A stretch of DNA of 64,000 nt, taken from NCBI GenBank assembly GCA_951230915.1, contig OX579639.1, positions 9,114,001 to 9,178,000 on the forward strand. The letters are read 5' to 3'. Below the pieces are notes generated by a model. That model was not told where the DNA came from and searched no databases. It saw only the letters and a program-made list of their open reading frames with translations. Shown here in pieces: positions 1 through 12,863 of the stretch. The first letter of the stretch is position 1, and each line of letters begins with the position of its first letter. Origin of the DNA: Antitrichia curtipendula (lineage: Eukaryota > Streptophyta > Bryopsida > Hypnales > Leucodontaceae). A program made the translations under genes and the position numbers.

Positions 1-145
1 ATTCTTTTCAATGCAATAAAATATTTTAGAATATATTAATTTTAGAATACATTACATAAGATTTAAAATTATGATAAAAAAATTTATAAATAAAAAATGA
101 TAAAATCTACTGAATGCATTTTAATTTCATGTTTGATTTAAAATT

Positions 146-622
146 ATGCTTAAATTTTTAGTATTTAATTTCAGTAATATTTCATTTTGGAAAAAAAAAT
201 TTAATATAAATTTTTTTCAGCAAAGGCAAAATGAAACTATTGAATATGAAGATGATTATGAAATTACTTTTGACAATAGGAATGATGAGTCATTTTCACC
301 AAATTATCAAATGGTCATGCAAATTAAAAAACTACTTTATGCCATATATTCATTTTTGGAAGCTCAATCACAAACTCAGGAGTCAAATATAAGATTGTCA
401 TTAGAACAAAATCATAAGTCACAAATAACTTATGAAGAATTAGTGGAAATAAAAAAAGGCCTACAACATGAATGTCAATCATTAGCTTTAGAGAGGCACA
501 ATATGGTTGTCCAAGCTAAATCAATGATTGAAGCAATTCAAATTTTTTTACATTTTACTTCACATATGCAATTATCTTGTTTAGATACTAAAGCTGGTAG
601 AACATCTTTGTATGTACATTAG
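146..622 (+). CDS. unrecognised ORF, acidic and Q/N-rich
   Basis: I do not recognise this 158-codon ORF. The product is rich in Glu, Gln, Asn and Ser, and a stretch of roughly residues 60-125 looks helical and could form a coiled coil. An acceptor-like pyrimidine tract ending in CAG lies inside it at about 210-220, so the N-terminal hydrophobic residues may be intronic and the coding part could be an internal or last exon of a gene that begins outside the window. Base composition matches the surrounding AT-rich DNA, so chance or a decayed fragment is equally possible. Confidence 0.2.
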   Translation: MLKFLVFNFSNISFWKKKFNINFFQQRQNETIEYEDDYEITFDNRNDESFSPNYQMVMQIKKLLYAIYSFLEAQSQTQESNIRLSLEQNHKSQITYEELVEIKKGLQHECQSLALERHNMVVQAKSMIEAIQIFLHFTSHMQLSCLDTKAGRTSLYVH

Positions 623-731
623 ATTTATTAGAATTTTCTATGTATTATTTAATATTTTGAATTTATATTTAATAAAATGATTAGATATTTTAAGTTCAAA
701 CATGTCATATATTCTTTAATGATGTAGATCA

Positions 732-989
732 ATGGATTATATGGAGAGAAAAAAATGCTTTTGCCAAATGACCAAAATATGCAATTCAAAAATATGTTGT
801 AAACAACTTATGTTTCTTCCACTCAAGGTTTCTATTGAAAAAAACATGCGTGAGGTATTTGAAAAGTTTGATATTAATATGTACAATATGCTAAATAAAA
901 ATTACGATCATGATAATGAAACCATAAATGTTAAAAAATGTGTTTCAACACGATTTTTTAATATTGCTAACATTTTATTTCTAAAATAA
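732..989 (+). CDS. unrecognised short ORF, possible gene relic
   Basis: An 85-codon ORF rich in Lys, Asn and Cys, just downstream of the previous ORF on the same strand. No family is recognised. Its acceptable length and proximity could mean that both ORFs are exons or remnants of one decayed gene. The extreme AT content and lack of recognisable motifs make this weak. Confidence 0.12.
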   Translation: MDYMERKKCFCQMTKICNSKICCKQLMFLPLKVSIEKNMREVFEKFDINMYNMLNKNYDHDNETINVKKCVSTRFFNIANILFLK

Positions 990-3528
990 TTATTTTACAT
1001 AAAAGTGAATCCAATTTAGTGTCTAAATTCAATGGAAATATTACTAGGGGTGAGTAGACTTGAATTGGTTGAGTTTTCCAACAAAATTGTGAGCCTTATA
1101 GTTTTTTTTAGTAGAGTGAAATTGGAATGAGTTTTCAACCTTCAATTCATTTGAGATTTATTTTCAATTACAAGGGGAAGAGGAAGGATCACCATTAAAA
1201 GAGGCAATATGAGTTTTCAACTTGACCATTAGAGGACCACAATTGATTTGAGTCTCTCTAGAAGCACCTAGATTTTCAATTCAAATAACAGTGTAGATTC
1301 CTACTATATTGGTATGAATAATGTTGAATTGATAGTATCCAAAAAATTGGTAGTTAGTGCAAATGAGATGATTTTTTTTGGAATAACTAATAAAATCAAA
1401 ACTTTAGTCAATGTAAAGATGCATACTTGAATAGTTTTATTATTTCAATTAAAACTGAAAAAAACTATTAAAGCAAATCAATGAAGGATATAATAGTAAT
1501 ATAAAAACTCAAGTATTGATTGAATTTGATTTAGAGTTCTCATTTGACATTGATTCAAATATTAATTTATGTAGAAGATATTCTACATTATTTTTTATAA
1601 AGTGAATCTCTATATCATTTTTATTTTTATGTTGAAATCTAATATAAAAATTAATTATTAACTTCTTGCCAATAGAAATGAATTATAAATGTTTTGAGAC
1701 TTGGATATTTTTATGTTTTATTTATTCAACATTGAGTACAACATGTGTTACATTAGTATTAATTACTTTCACCATGTTTGAAATTATTCATTGATGATGT
1801 AGTGGTCACTGCAATTACAAAAACAAAACAACTTTTTGAAAGAAGCAAGCCAAATACTAAATACCTATATAGATGCTACAAAAATGCAATCTTGCATCAA
1901 TGATGCTTGTAGGTAATTTTATATATTTTCAAAGGTAATCATTCTATAGCAATTATGCTAAAATATTGAACAATAAAATAATCATATATAATATTATAAT
2001 TTAAAAAGGTATGTATTTTCATGATTATGTAAAAGAATGTAAAAGAGTGTATTTTTATGGTTTTGTCAATTATATATTTCATCACAATGATTTTTAATGG
2101 ATGAAATTAATACCAAAATTAATTTTTGCCAAATTAATTTCAATAATGAACTATAATGTTTAGAGAATAAATGTAAATTTTCCATTTAAAAATACTAAAA
2201 TATCACAATCTAATGATCTTACAAGATCTCAAAAACACATCAATTGTGATAATATTCTTTTTTCAATGTATAGGACCTTTCACTTTTAGTAATGACAAGA
2301 AGAAATTTAAAATATTAGAAAAATCAGTGTTTTGATTGGAAATATAAAATCAAAATTTTGATAATAAATTTGAAATTATTTCATAAAAATAAAAATAATT
2401 TGAATTTCTAATACAAATAATGTGATTAATGTTAACAAACCTATGGACAAATTTATGCAAGATTCAAATTATATATACATTATTATTGTTACTATTTTAA
2501 ATAACAATTTATAAAATTTGATGCTTAAATGATGAATATATATTGCAATTCAAAATCTAATTTAAGTCAATACAAATCTACAATTTGCAGTGGTATGACT
2601 AATGATAAAAATGTAGATGATCAAATTTTAATGTATTCTAGATTTAATGTATTTTAGCTTTGATGTAGTATATTGTTTATAAATATAAAGACAAACACCT
2701 ATTGAAACCTGAAAATAGCTAATATAGATATTAATACCAGAAAACTCAAGATTTAGTTTATCAATTTCCAATTTAGCATTAGCTTTGAGGTGATTTTTTT
2801 CAAAATTAAAAATTAAAATCAAATTATAATTTATAAGCAATAATTATTGATATGTTTAATATATTACAAATATATATTATTCATTATGTGCATACACATA
2901 CATATATATGCTCCAACATATTATAAATTTTATATAACAATATAATTACTAATTATAAATTTGAATTAATGTCAATTGTATAAACTTCATGACTACACAA
3001 CATGTACTTTTAATTGGGTATATATTGATTTTTAATTTTTTCTAATTTAAAAAAATTTAATGACATGTAATTTGAACTTAAAAAGTACTTAACTACCATA
3101 AACAAAATATGAATATAATTTTAACATAATATTAGCCATAGTTATGATCTTGCTGAAAATCAATTGTGCCATTCTTTTGGCCTTAATGACAACATTTTTT
3201 CATTTTTGTATTGTACATGATATTTTATCACTTCTACTATTTGTAGATAGGTTTAGACCCTATTCGGAAATATCTGAACTAATAGTAAAGTTCGTTCCTA
3301 GGGAGGCTAAATTAAATAGGATTGCTTCTTCAATGACAAAAAGACAATTAATTAAGGAATAAAACATCCAAGAAAGACATACCTCCAACTAGTATTAATA
3401 TAATTCCTCACAATTACACAACTAATTACTAAATTCATTGACACTCCATTCTTAATAATCATCAAGGTTAAGTATCACACAAAATAGTCTTCTTTAAAAT
3501 ATTCAACACTTGGATCTTTTATCTTTTT

Positions 3529-4870
3529 CCCAAATTGGACTTGATAGGCACAACTCTAGATTTGAACACCCAACTTGGCTTGCTGTAGATACGAACAGCA
3601 CCCCCCTGAGCTTCCCACTTAGACTGGTCACTTCATTGATCTTGTCTCCTACTTTGAAGAAACACCCCAACCCACCAACTTGATCTATCGTCTTTAATTT
3701 TCCAACTCGGCTCCACTAACTACAGCAATTGCAGATTTTATTCTCCTTTTTATCCAACTTAGAATAATTCTCTTTTCTCTCATACTTCTCAGCCATAACA
3801 CATGTTGATTTCTTAATTAGATTTACTAAACTTTCCCATATTCGCTTTGGAAATTCTTTATGATTCGATAGACTGAATACTACTCCATTCCCAACTAGGA
3901 ATTATCATCCAATCACATACAGACTTTAAAACCAACCTAAAACATTCATTAAACTCATATGTTCAGTCATCAACTTCCCAATTTGGTTTAACCTACAGAC
4001 TGCCATGCTCCAACTTGGCAATATCAACATCATTGTTCTATCTACCAAATTGAAAGTATACACATTCAACATACATACAACTCCAAACTGCCATTTCACC
4101 ACATCATACACCAATTTGTTTTAATCCATACTTTATTAAGCCGAATTAGTGACATATCACTGTTCACAAAAATATTGTTTTACTAATTGACTTGCTTCAA
4201 CTAGCTTCTCTGTAATCAACACTCCATTCCAATTGGACAATAAAATTTCTGCTTCCAATGAAATCCACGCCCTTTTAAATCTTTATCATAACATCATCCT
4301 ATCATCCCAATAGACTAGCATCATCATGCACAAATTCAAATAGGACTTAATCAATCTCCACAAGCAGCCATTTCCACGATGCTACTCCTCATTCATGCCA
4401 ATTTGGAACTTAAACCTTTTGCTCTACCACTCCATATACTCCAAATTGGACCTTCGCGCAGCAACTGTTGCAACCACTTGCTCAGCCAATTCGGACACAC
4501 ACTCCGAATCACAGAACACAGAAACACACAATCACCAAAAACCACATGGACCGATTAAGACTCTTCTCCACATCACATGCAATAAACACACACACGCACC
4601 AAATTGGAAAACAAATACACAGCCAACCAAATTAGGACTCGCACTGAACTCTCTTCAACAGTGGGTGAAAATGAATTCAGAAAGAAGGATCTAATAGGGA
4701 CTAGAATGATAGTTGACAAACCGCCCAACTAGAAATACTAACCGCAGAGGAAAACCACCTAAATTGGACTTGACATCTTCAAAATAAGCCCCATAACTGC
4801 ATTTCAACTTGGTAAAATAACACTCAAAATCACCAAATTGAAACACAAACTCACAAAAAAGCCTATCAAA
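3529..4870 (+). repeat. degenerate CCAAATTGG motif array (array 1)
   Basis: About two dozen variants of a near-palindromic motif CCAAATTGGAC (also CCAACTTGG, CCAATTCGG, CCAACTAGG) recur every 30-120 bp across 1.3 kb, for example near 3533, 3569, 3698, 3975, 4010, 4227, 4398, 4440, 4485, 4601, 4626 and 4760. The block is visibly richer in C than its AT-rich flanks, which gives it sharp compositional edges. No long ORF with known homology is present. It may be a decayed satellite or part of a repetitive element. A reverse-oriented counterpart lies at 30.7-32.1 kb. Confidence 0.5.
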
Positions 4871-6253
4871 AATCCAAATAAGCACTCAAAAAGTTTAAAA
4901 AATATCCATCCAACTAATTTATCTATACTATTCTACTATACAATTGAAAAAAACCAAAATATTTATTGCACTATGAATGTCCATTTTTTGTATGCATTAT
5001 TTGTTCTATGCATCAATCTATAAATTCTATACATTAATAGAATTTAACATGCATACTCATCAATAAATAAAAATTTAGAACATAAAAATATATAAAGAAT
5101 ACATTCTATACACCTATAATAAATTCAATTGCATTTCTTTAAGTAGGGTTTATCTTTCATTTTGTAGTTTCCATGGAAGTAATATTAAAATATATCACAA
5201 ACTATAAAAAAGATAATAGACATATATATTTATAAATTTACAAGATTTATAATTAAATTGGTAGTCATTTATTAAAAAATATAATTTTTACTATTTGTTG
5301 ATTAAATTTGCTTCAATATTAGATGTAACTGTGTAAAATGGTGAAAGATTAAGTAAACGAATAATGACAATGTATAAAATTATACATAGTACATTATATT
5401 AGAACACAATTATAAATTATATGCAACAAAAGAGTAATAAAATCAGTAACTATGTCATTTTTCAATTTTAGGTCAAGCTATTTCCTATATTGATTTAATT
5501 AGAGCATCTAGCTTGCAATATATTATACAGAATGCCATGAGCTAAAATAATAGAAATACTTTTAATTAAACTAAAATACTTTAAATAATTATTTTTTAAT
5601 TTTAAGTTCGTCATTTATTAAAAAAATATTAATAGAATATTTTCAATGAACTACAAATTCTTTGGACTCTAAGATACATATTCTACTTGTTATTTCTAGA
5701 TTAATTAAAAGCAAATCAGTTATGCTAGAGTTTTAATAGTATATATAAACTAGTATTAAGCAAAAAAATCCGAAAGCAAAACTTTCACCACCAAGTTGTT
5801 TGTAATTTGAGTTATATTCAATTTTTTTTCATACATGGATTTTGGAGTATATAGAGTTATAGGCTACAGACATTCTAAAATTTATATTTTTTTGAAAAAA
5901 AATTAATTTGACAATGGATAGATTTAATTATTTTAGATCCATATGTTCATGAATATAAAAAATTTCAAACTTTAAAGTTTCAAATTTTTTTAATGAATAA
6001 TTATATAATTCAAAAGATCATTTAATTAATTAATTGCAATCAAAAACACAAAATTATGTAATAAGATATTACTATCATATGACTATTTTCTAAATAAAAA
6101 TTGTTGATACAGAGTCAAAGTTTATTAAAACATTAAATTGATCTGTTCTTATGCTTTCAAATCAATCATTTTTTTGGTTCAGAAATTCTTCATCTCTGCA
6201 AGTCTAATGGTAGTTTTACATTGAATATAGATTTTAAGAGTACTCCATACTAA

Positions 6254-6620
6254 TTAACCCTAAAGTACCAAACACCATTTTTTGGTAGCATAGTGATTTT
6301 GGGCACCTCACTACAAATGGAGTTTTTATTTTTTTCTTTGAAATTTTCACACCACATATGCCCAAGGAGTAGCTTTAAGGCCCAAAGATTTTAATAACTT
6401 TTGACGACATGGTTAAAAAGTTATTGTATGATATGTAATTTTTGTAATTCAGCAAGCAACCTGGGCAACTCAAAAATATTCTTTTAAAATCATTTTTTAA
6501 AAACAAAAATTTGAAATTGGTTCTAAAGATTTATTTACATGTGAGAAACTTTGAATCATTCCATTTCGATTAACGAGATGAAAGTTATGAAGAATTTCAA
6601 TTTGTGGATAGAGATGGAGT
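6254..6620 (+). mobile_element. TTAACCC-type dispersed element, end fragment
   Basis: Starting at the terminal TTAACCCTAAAG, about 350 bp align clearly by eye with the reverse complement of the right end of the element at 18289-19227. Shared blocks include a 'gattttgggca' segment, 'cccaaggagtagctttaagg', the phrase around 'tggttaaaaagttattg' and 'tttgaaattggttct'. The other terminus is not evident, so this is probably one end of a decayed, non-coding element. Confidence 0.6.
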
Positions 6621-6981
6621 CTTTATATTAACCAACGCCCCCGGGTTTGTGTGACCTTGGAAATCATGCATTGTGTAACCGTGATAGTCATTGGAATAAA
6701 AAAATCCCAAAGTACTCATTGAAAATAAATCTACTGTAGACAATGTTTTCGACTTTCTACAAAAAATTCTAAAGATGAATATTTGTAGTTCTGTCCTACA
6801 ATGGAGAATTCCTTGTCATTCCTTGGACATTTATTGTCCGTGGCGTCCTTACTGGGTTAAGTTCAATGTATCGTACACTAGTAATATAATTTTGCCCACA
6901 ATGGGCTCACTTACTTTACCTTATCTTACCACAATTTTAGTAATAGGGTGAAAATGTTTGAAGTAAACTTACCTTAAGGTA

Positions 6982-7091
6982 GGGGGCTCTAAAAGCGACC
7001 TGGCTCTAAAAGCAACCCATGACACATAGGTACATTTTACTTTCTTCAATGTACCAACATTGTACACTTCAAGAGGGAGTCGCTTTTAGAA
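6982..7091. repeat. small inverted-repeat (MITE-like) element
   Basis: Two exact 12-bp arms, TCTAAAAGCGAC near 6983 and its reverse complement GTCGCTTTTAGA near 7078, face each other about 95 bp apart. A second left-arm variant, CTCTAAAAGCAAC, lies just inside. The arrangement resembles a miniature inverted-repeat element, or a hairpin upstream of the F-box gene. No target-site duplication is clear. Confidence 0.4.
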
Positions 7092-7490
7092 ACCACCACG
7101 TTTCAATTTCAAAAATTTATAACTAATACTACAAAGGTCCAAAAAATATGAAACGACTTGGATTAGATGCCAATTCCATTTTTCTTCCTAGTAAAATTTA
7201 CTGAAAATTGTTTCTAAGGAGTTTTAGCTTCCATGAAAATGCAATCATAAGAGCCTCCTACCTTAGCCTAAACTGCAACTGCAAATTGTGAAACGAGTGG
7301 GGCCACGCCAAGTGGCAAGCCCTGAAGCCTCAGGACGCCACTCAGCCAGCTCAGCCCAGTCTTGTCATCACCTCCTCTTGTCATCACAAGCCTGTTGCAG
7401 CAAACGACTTCGCCACAAGAGCCACGCATTGCACAACGGAATTTCATATTCACAACTGGATTTTGCATCTCTTTCCGATTCCGAGATTCA

Positions 7491-10023
7491 ATGAATTCTG
7501 ATTCCGACGAATGCGCAGGACCTGCATCTCCAGTTCCCCAGGTGGGTTCCTCTTCTCTACGACTCTTTCCATTTGATTGCAACCTTTTCTTGGAATCTTT
7601 GGTTTGGTAGAGGTCGAATTTTCTCTCAGCAGTCTCTAGTTTTGGAACAGGATTTTCAGTGGGTATGCGTGGAGAAGGATTGGTTTATGTGTCACTCTTT
7701 TGGGAAATTGAGGAGAAGCTCCGGAATTAGCAAGTTATGTTGGATTTGAGTCGAAGTTTGGGTACAAGGGGTTTAGTGTCTTGGGATTCTTGATCTTCTG
7801 GGTCGAGTTTTCTTTATGGCAGATGTAAGTGTTGTAGCATCGGTAGAATTTGCATGTGAGCAGGCGAGAGTTTTATGTCACTCTTTTTGACGATTGAGAG
7901 CAGCCCCGGATATGGCATTTTGTGTTAGATGTTGATTCGGGGTCGGGTTACAAGAGTTTCAGGATCTTGAGAGGAATTGATTTTCGAGTTTGCGAAGGAA
8001 TACTGTTTATTTGTATTCTCGAATTTCGCGTTAAGCTCGTTGCTGAAGTTCCGGAGTATTTTGAACTTCTACATGGTCGGTGGCCATGTCAACCAATTGA
8101 ATTTTGAAATTCTTGGTTTGTTAGGTCGAATTTTCTGTCAAGAGTTTGTAGTGCTGGAGCATCGGTAGAATATTTCAGTGGAATATGTGAAGCAGGATAG
8201 GTTTCTATTTCACTATTTTTGGCAATTGAGGAGCAGTAACTGAAATGGCAATTTCTGCTTGATTCTGAGCCGGGCTTTGGTCACAAGAGTTTTAGGGTTT
8301 GAGACAGACAGATATTTAATTGTTACAGAGTAATGCAGTTTAATTACATTCTTGAATTCCGGCTTCCGCTCGGTGCTGGAATGCAGGAGTATTTTTCAAC
8401 TACTACGTGGTCGGTGGCTACAAGCATGGGTCTCACTGCTCTGACTTTACTGTGGGAAGCGCTTTTGAGATTTTCATTTTCTGAGTCTTTCTGGACTCAT
8501 CTTTGGATTCTGATGCAGGATGTGACAATGGATCCCAAGATATGGAGTAACACCCCACCAATTATACAGGACTTGGTGTTCGCTCGGTTGCCTCTCCAAT
8601 CTCTAATCCAGCTTCGTCTTCTTTCCAAGCAATGGCACTCCTACCTCACCTCCCCCGCCTTCCAGCTTTCTTTTGGCGATGGTCAACCCAAGAGCTTCGC
8701 AGTGGTGGAGAGCGAGAGAACGGATCCCAAACGGGTCTGGGCTTATGATGCCCGCGCAAGGAGATGGCTCGACCTTCCTCTCGCGTACTTACCATTCTCC
8801 TTCCTGGTTGCAGCTGATGGAGGCTTGCTTTGCTTTGTGAAATATACGAAACTCGAAGAGCGTCTTCAAGTTGTTGTGTGTAATCCTCTCACTTGCACAT
8901 GGCGTGAGCTGCCGCCTGCGGTTGGAGTGCAGATGTTTCCCAAGTCAGTTCAAATGAAAGTGGACATGAAATCAAAACAGTACACCATCAAATTTTTAGG
9001 TACTCCATCCTCTTTTCATTCATCAGTGTTTGCAAAATTAGATTTTCGACATTTGGTTAGTGATAAGATATTGGTTGATACGTTCATGACATTCTAGAGA
9101 GTCCTCGATGAGCATCCTTTGAATTTGTATGATAAGGAATTTCTGACACCTTGTTTTGCGGAGGGGAGTTCAGTTTGAGGAAGTAGAGCTCCTCAAGGCC
9201 ATGAGTCATTGTCTTTACGTTTGAAGGATGTAAAAGCGTTAAGTTCGCTCGATTTGCTTGATTTGACATGACTTTTTCTTTACTCAACTCTTAGTTGACA
9301 TTGTTCTCAATAGGTGCCATGCCAAGAATGCTATCACTACCCAAGAATTTTGTGTGATATGGTGTTATTTTGATGTATAGGACATTTTCTGCATTTCCTG
9401 AAGAAACTGTATGTGTTTCTGCAGGGTCTCAGAATATCAAGGAACCTGAGGTATTTCATGTTTACAGCTCGGTGACAAACTCTTGGGTTGGGGTGGATTG
9501 GAGCAGACAGCCTGACATAGTGGGCCGCTACATTTTGATTAATGTTCATCTTGGAAGCATCCATTCATACGACCTTAAGCCAGGAGCCTCGAACAGTCTA
9601 CTGTATCCGCCTGATTTTGACCTTGATGTGGTTGCCCAAGTCGAAGGCTCTTTTCTTTTCCAAGCTGAACACGGATGCCTTTTTCTATTGAAGACTCGCG
9701 AAGGTGAAGGCACAGGAGAACGTGATCAGAAGTCGGAGACGAAATGGGAGCATTTTGCCCACATCCCGAAGACTGAGTTGTTACAGAGTTACTTTTTCTC
9801 TGTGTTTATGTGCGGAGATTCCATTCTTCTGCTCGGCAAAAAGAGAAAGCTCTTCTATGATGCGGCACATGAGATCGGCGATGACTGGGACCACACTGAC
9901 AACAACCTCATGCTCATGTTCGAAATGTCCACAAAAACATGGACGGAAGTCACCGACCACAATATTCAACCCAATCGCTTGTCCAGATACATTGTTGAGT
10001 TGAGGCTTGATGCAGTCCCTTGA
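7491..10023 (+). CDS. F-box protein (F-box/kelch-type), three exons
   Basis: Reconstructed exons are 7491-7541, 8519-8999 and 9425-10023, giving 376 aa with both introns GT-AG and in frame. Residues about 25-65 form an F-box (PPIIQDLVFARLPLQSLIQL followed by RLLSKQWHSYLTSPAF), the module that binds SKP1 in SCF ubiquitin ligases. The rest resembles the beta-rich substrate-recognition half of plant F-box/kelch proteins: W-containing blocks such as RRWDLP-like, WRELPP and NSWVGVDW recur at spaced intervals. The first exon encodes only 17 acidic residues. An ATG at 8528 inside exon 2 would give a product shorter by 20 aa and remains an alternative start. Intron 1 (977 bp) consists largely of a threefold repeat. 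The substrate is unknown. Likely location is cytosol or nucleus. Confidence 0.82.
7590..8430 (+). repeat. threefold degenerate tandem repeat in F-box intron 1
   Basis: Three successive units start near 7590, 7780 and 8102, each opening with a variant of 'ttcttggtttg..ggtcgaattttct'. Units 2 and 3 are about 320 bp and share blocks such as GCATCGGTAGAAT, 'tttggcaattgaggagcag'-like text and 'ggagtatttt.aac..ctac.tggtcggtggc'. Unit 1 is shorter (about 190 bp). The array fills most of the first intron, and the third unit ends shortly before the exon 2 acceptor at 8517-8518. Confidence 0.75.
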
Positions 10024-11179
10024 AAAACGCCACCATCGAAATTTCGAAGCCAGAGATCACATGTTTTCAAGAGAGGAGACCCATTTACTTGTCAAGTGCC
10101 ATATTATTGACGCAGCTCTGAGATCGATTCTTAGTTTTCAATTTTGCGTGACAGAAGGAAGTTGAAGGAATATGAGCTGTAGATATTCTGTGCACTAACT
10201 GAACTATTCAATGAGCTGTAAATACGTATATTCTGAAGTACACAATCCGTTTTTTCCTTACATGGTGGACCATCAGTTTGTGAAGGTCAGGTGACGGCAT
10301 CTACATTGCACTCCGACAGGTATGCGTTTCCAATACTGAAGCATTTGAAAAGCATTGCAGTACTGAAGCATCTGATCATCATGGTTGCTATCCCTAGATT
10401 GCCTTCAATTCTTGTTGGTTCTTGTTGGCAGTTCAAAGATTGTTCCAATACATCTTAGCATGATTTTGCAGTGTCCAAAATTTGATTCTAGGCTCTCGTG
10501 TTCAGATTATGGGAAGACATTTTGGGGAAAGCTGTAACCCAATTTCCAAATGTTAGGATTCTTGCTGTGTATATTCTGAGATGCAGCTTTTCAAAGATGA
10601 AGGATTCTCTACATCTCAACTCAGGTGCAAGTATGCAATAAAATTGAAAATTCGAGCTTCTTCTAATCAATGACCATGCTGTGAGTATCCGGTAAGTTCA
10701 TAATACGAAAGTAAAACTCACTCCAACATCAGATAATAATAAGGCTTATTGCAGGTCTGTCTTATGATATTTGAAACCAGTGCACAGATTTTATAAATCC
10801 AGTAATATTATAATGTTCAGTTTTCCAGCTGTCATCTGGGAGTTTGAATTATGAAAAATACAAGTTTCGTTTGAAACTTGGAAATTCATTTCAGAGCACT
10901 GATTTATCCTTTTAGTGAGGCATTGAAATTGGAAATTGGAAATTGGAGTCACCTGCAAAATTACCGTCACTAAAAAAAAAAAAATTGAATATTGGTACGG
11001 AAACAGTTATATGCCAGCTACACTAATATAAAATGAAATATTGTAACTATGATAAATTGCTGTCCCACTCAGTGATATCACAAGTCAGTGTATCACGCAA
11101 ATAATATTTTATTGAAAGTTTATAAGCTAGATTTGCAAGGCTGTTTGACATGATCTACTCGGACTCAGTTTCTGTTGGC
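10024..11179. other. F-box gene 3' flank
   Basis: Non-coding sequence after the F-box stop codon. The first few hundred bases are probably 3' UTR. I see no conserved ORF. The remainder is AT-rich with an A-run near 10971 and leads into the tRNA gene. Confidence 0.5.
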
Positions 11180-11251
11180 GGTCCCGTAGTCTAGCGGTCA
11201 GGACATTGGACTCTGAATCCAGTAACGCGAGTTCAAATCTCGCCGGGACCT
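11180..11251 (+). tRNA. tRNA-Gln (anticodon CUG)
   Basis: A 72-nt cloverleaf can be folded by hand. The acceptor stem pairs GGTCCCG with CGGGACC. The A-box-like TAGTCTAGCGG forms the D arm. The anticodon loop CTCTGAA (11211-11217) carries CTG at 11213-11215. The T arm contains GTTCAAATC, which is also the internal promoter B box. There is no intron. It is a nuclear Pol III gene decoding CAG codons, standing alone between the F-box gene and the OEP7-like gene. Confidence 0.96.
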
Positions 11252-11258
11252 TTTTTTT
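11251..11258 (+). terminator. Pol III T-run terminator of tRNA-Gln
   Basis: Eight consecutive T residues directly follow the acceptor stem, as expected for RNA polymerase III termination. Confidence 0.9.
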
Positions 11259-11435
11259 CAAGTTTGACAAGAATTTTTTTCTGCACCCTCAAATTATGCA
11301 TATTCACATCCTTTTGAAATGAAGACCATCTTTGGAATGAAGATCATCTGAATCGAATGGCTACGATAAAATGAAGAAAACTAGGTACCGATATCCAAAC
11401 TCACTTGCACTTAAGTGGTACAAAACTAATTGCCA

Positions 11436-12830
11436 TTAAGCTCTTCAAAACAGCTCTGACCACTCGTGCCATTAGATTCATGCTACAGGAGTCAATTCAT
11501 GTGCTTCAATTCTTGCCAAATTAAACCCGAATTCAAGCATTCCTTATTCAAACTTGCGCTCTCTTGAATGAATACAACCGACAAGATCACTAAGATTTAT
11601 CAACAAGAACATGCTAGTGTAAGAATAGAAGCCATGATTTCTAGAACAAAGTATGTACATCACCAAGTATGTACATCATGGTATTGGAGTACTTCAATCA
11701 CTTCAAATCCTGCCAAGCTATAACATGAATTCAAACATTTTATTCCAAGCAAGCTTGAACTCGATTGTGCAAGAATAAGATCAACAAGCTTGCTGAAGAA
11801 TAGGCACCATTGCAATCATGCTAATGCAGTCAATTCGATTGCTGAACTTAAAATTCAAATATACTGGTTCAACCTCTTACTTGCACTCAAATGAGCACAA
11901 CTTACAAGATCTCTAAGATTGTACATGAACAGGTTCACTGAGGTTGTGTTGGAATAGAAGCCATGATTTCTAAAACAGAGTATACACATCACCAAGCTGT
12001 TCAGACTGGTTACGCATTGGAATTCTGTTAATTACAGTTATTTTGATTGCTTCGATTCTTGCTCATCCAAATTCAAGTATCCTGCTCCAATCACGCTTTC
12101 ACTCAAATCGACGTACAAAGTCAATAAAATTGTATAAGAATTCGCTAAGATTGTGCAGATCAAGATCACGAAGACCATACAATAACATGATCAATAAGAT
12201 TGTGTAACTAGGAGCCATAAATTCTAAAACGGAGTACGTGCATCATCAAGCTCTTCGGCAAGGTTCCACCATGGAATCATGCTATAGGAGACGATTCGGT
12301 TGGTTCAATTCTTACCAAGCTCAACCCAAATTCAAACATCCTCATCCAATAGTGCTTGCACTCAAATCAACACAAACCTAAGGGATCACTACGATTGAAC
12401 AAGAAGAGGATCACTACGATTTCACACGAACAAGATCGCTCAGATTGCGCAACAGAGGGACCTCTCAGATTGTATAAGAATAGGAGCCAAGAATTCTACA
12501 ACAGATTTTACACAGCAACTGACTTTCAAAGAGGTTGCGCCATTGCAATCAGGCTACAACAGTCAGTTGAACACTACTTCCCGGGCAAATTCAAACAAGT
12601 TACATCCAAACATGCTTGCTCTCGAATCTACACAACCAACAGGATCCCTCAGATTGAATAGGAACAGGATCCCTCAGATTGTCCAAGAACAAGGTCACTA
12701 TGATTGTATACGAACAGGAGTCATGATTTCTAGAAACGGATTGTAACTTACACATCGACAAGCTCTTCAGAGAGATTGCATGCTTAATGCCATGCCACAA
12801 GATCCCATTGCACTGCTACACTTTTTCCCG
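11436..12830. repeat. degenerate nested tandem array downstream of the OEP7-like gene
   Basis: A long-unit repeat of roughly 220-500 bp recurs about four to five times. Marker phrases are variants of 'catcaccaagctcttca', 'caatcatgctacaggagtcaattc', 'caaattcaaacatcc' and 'agccatgatttctagaac' (near 11631, 11961, 12210, 12490 and 12722). Inside the units a shorter motif of about 25 bp, approximately ACAAGATCACTAAGATTG, is itself repeated, most densely at 12385-12480 and 12640-12720. Short ORFs here arise from the repeats. The array lies just 3' of the OEP7-like coding sequence and may contribute to its 3' UTR. Confidence 0.7.
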
Positions 12831-12863
12831 TGCAAACCCCAAATCTCTACCAAACAAACCCCC

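Larger units (their letters stand above)
1..7490. other. AT-rich gene-poor region upstream of the F-box gene
   Basis: Very AT-rich sequence with no gene that I can recognise. It contains two unrecognised short ORFs near the left edge, a C-richer array of degenerate CCAAATTGG motifs (3.5-4.9 kb), one end of a dispersed TTAACCC-type element (6.25-6.6 kb) and a small inverted-repeat element near 7.0 kb. The rest (about 1.0-3.5 kb and 4.9-6.2 kb) shows only poly-A/T runs and scattered stops. The last 200 bp before 7491 become less AT-rich and probably hold the promoter and leader of the F-box gene. Confidence 0.6.

Noticed and set aside
8333..9097. 254-codon frame starting at 8333 as the F-box protein start
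   Set aside because: The part before 8519 lies in the repeat-filled intron and reads through an acceptor site, and the part after 8999 is intron 2. The spliced model keeps frame on both sides.
12356..12746. ORFs of 67-101 codons inside the nested tandem array
   Set aside because: They arise from repetition of the 25-bp motif; the translated products are periodic and otherwise featureless.
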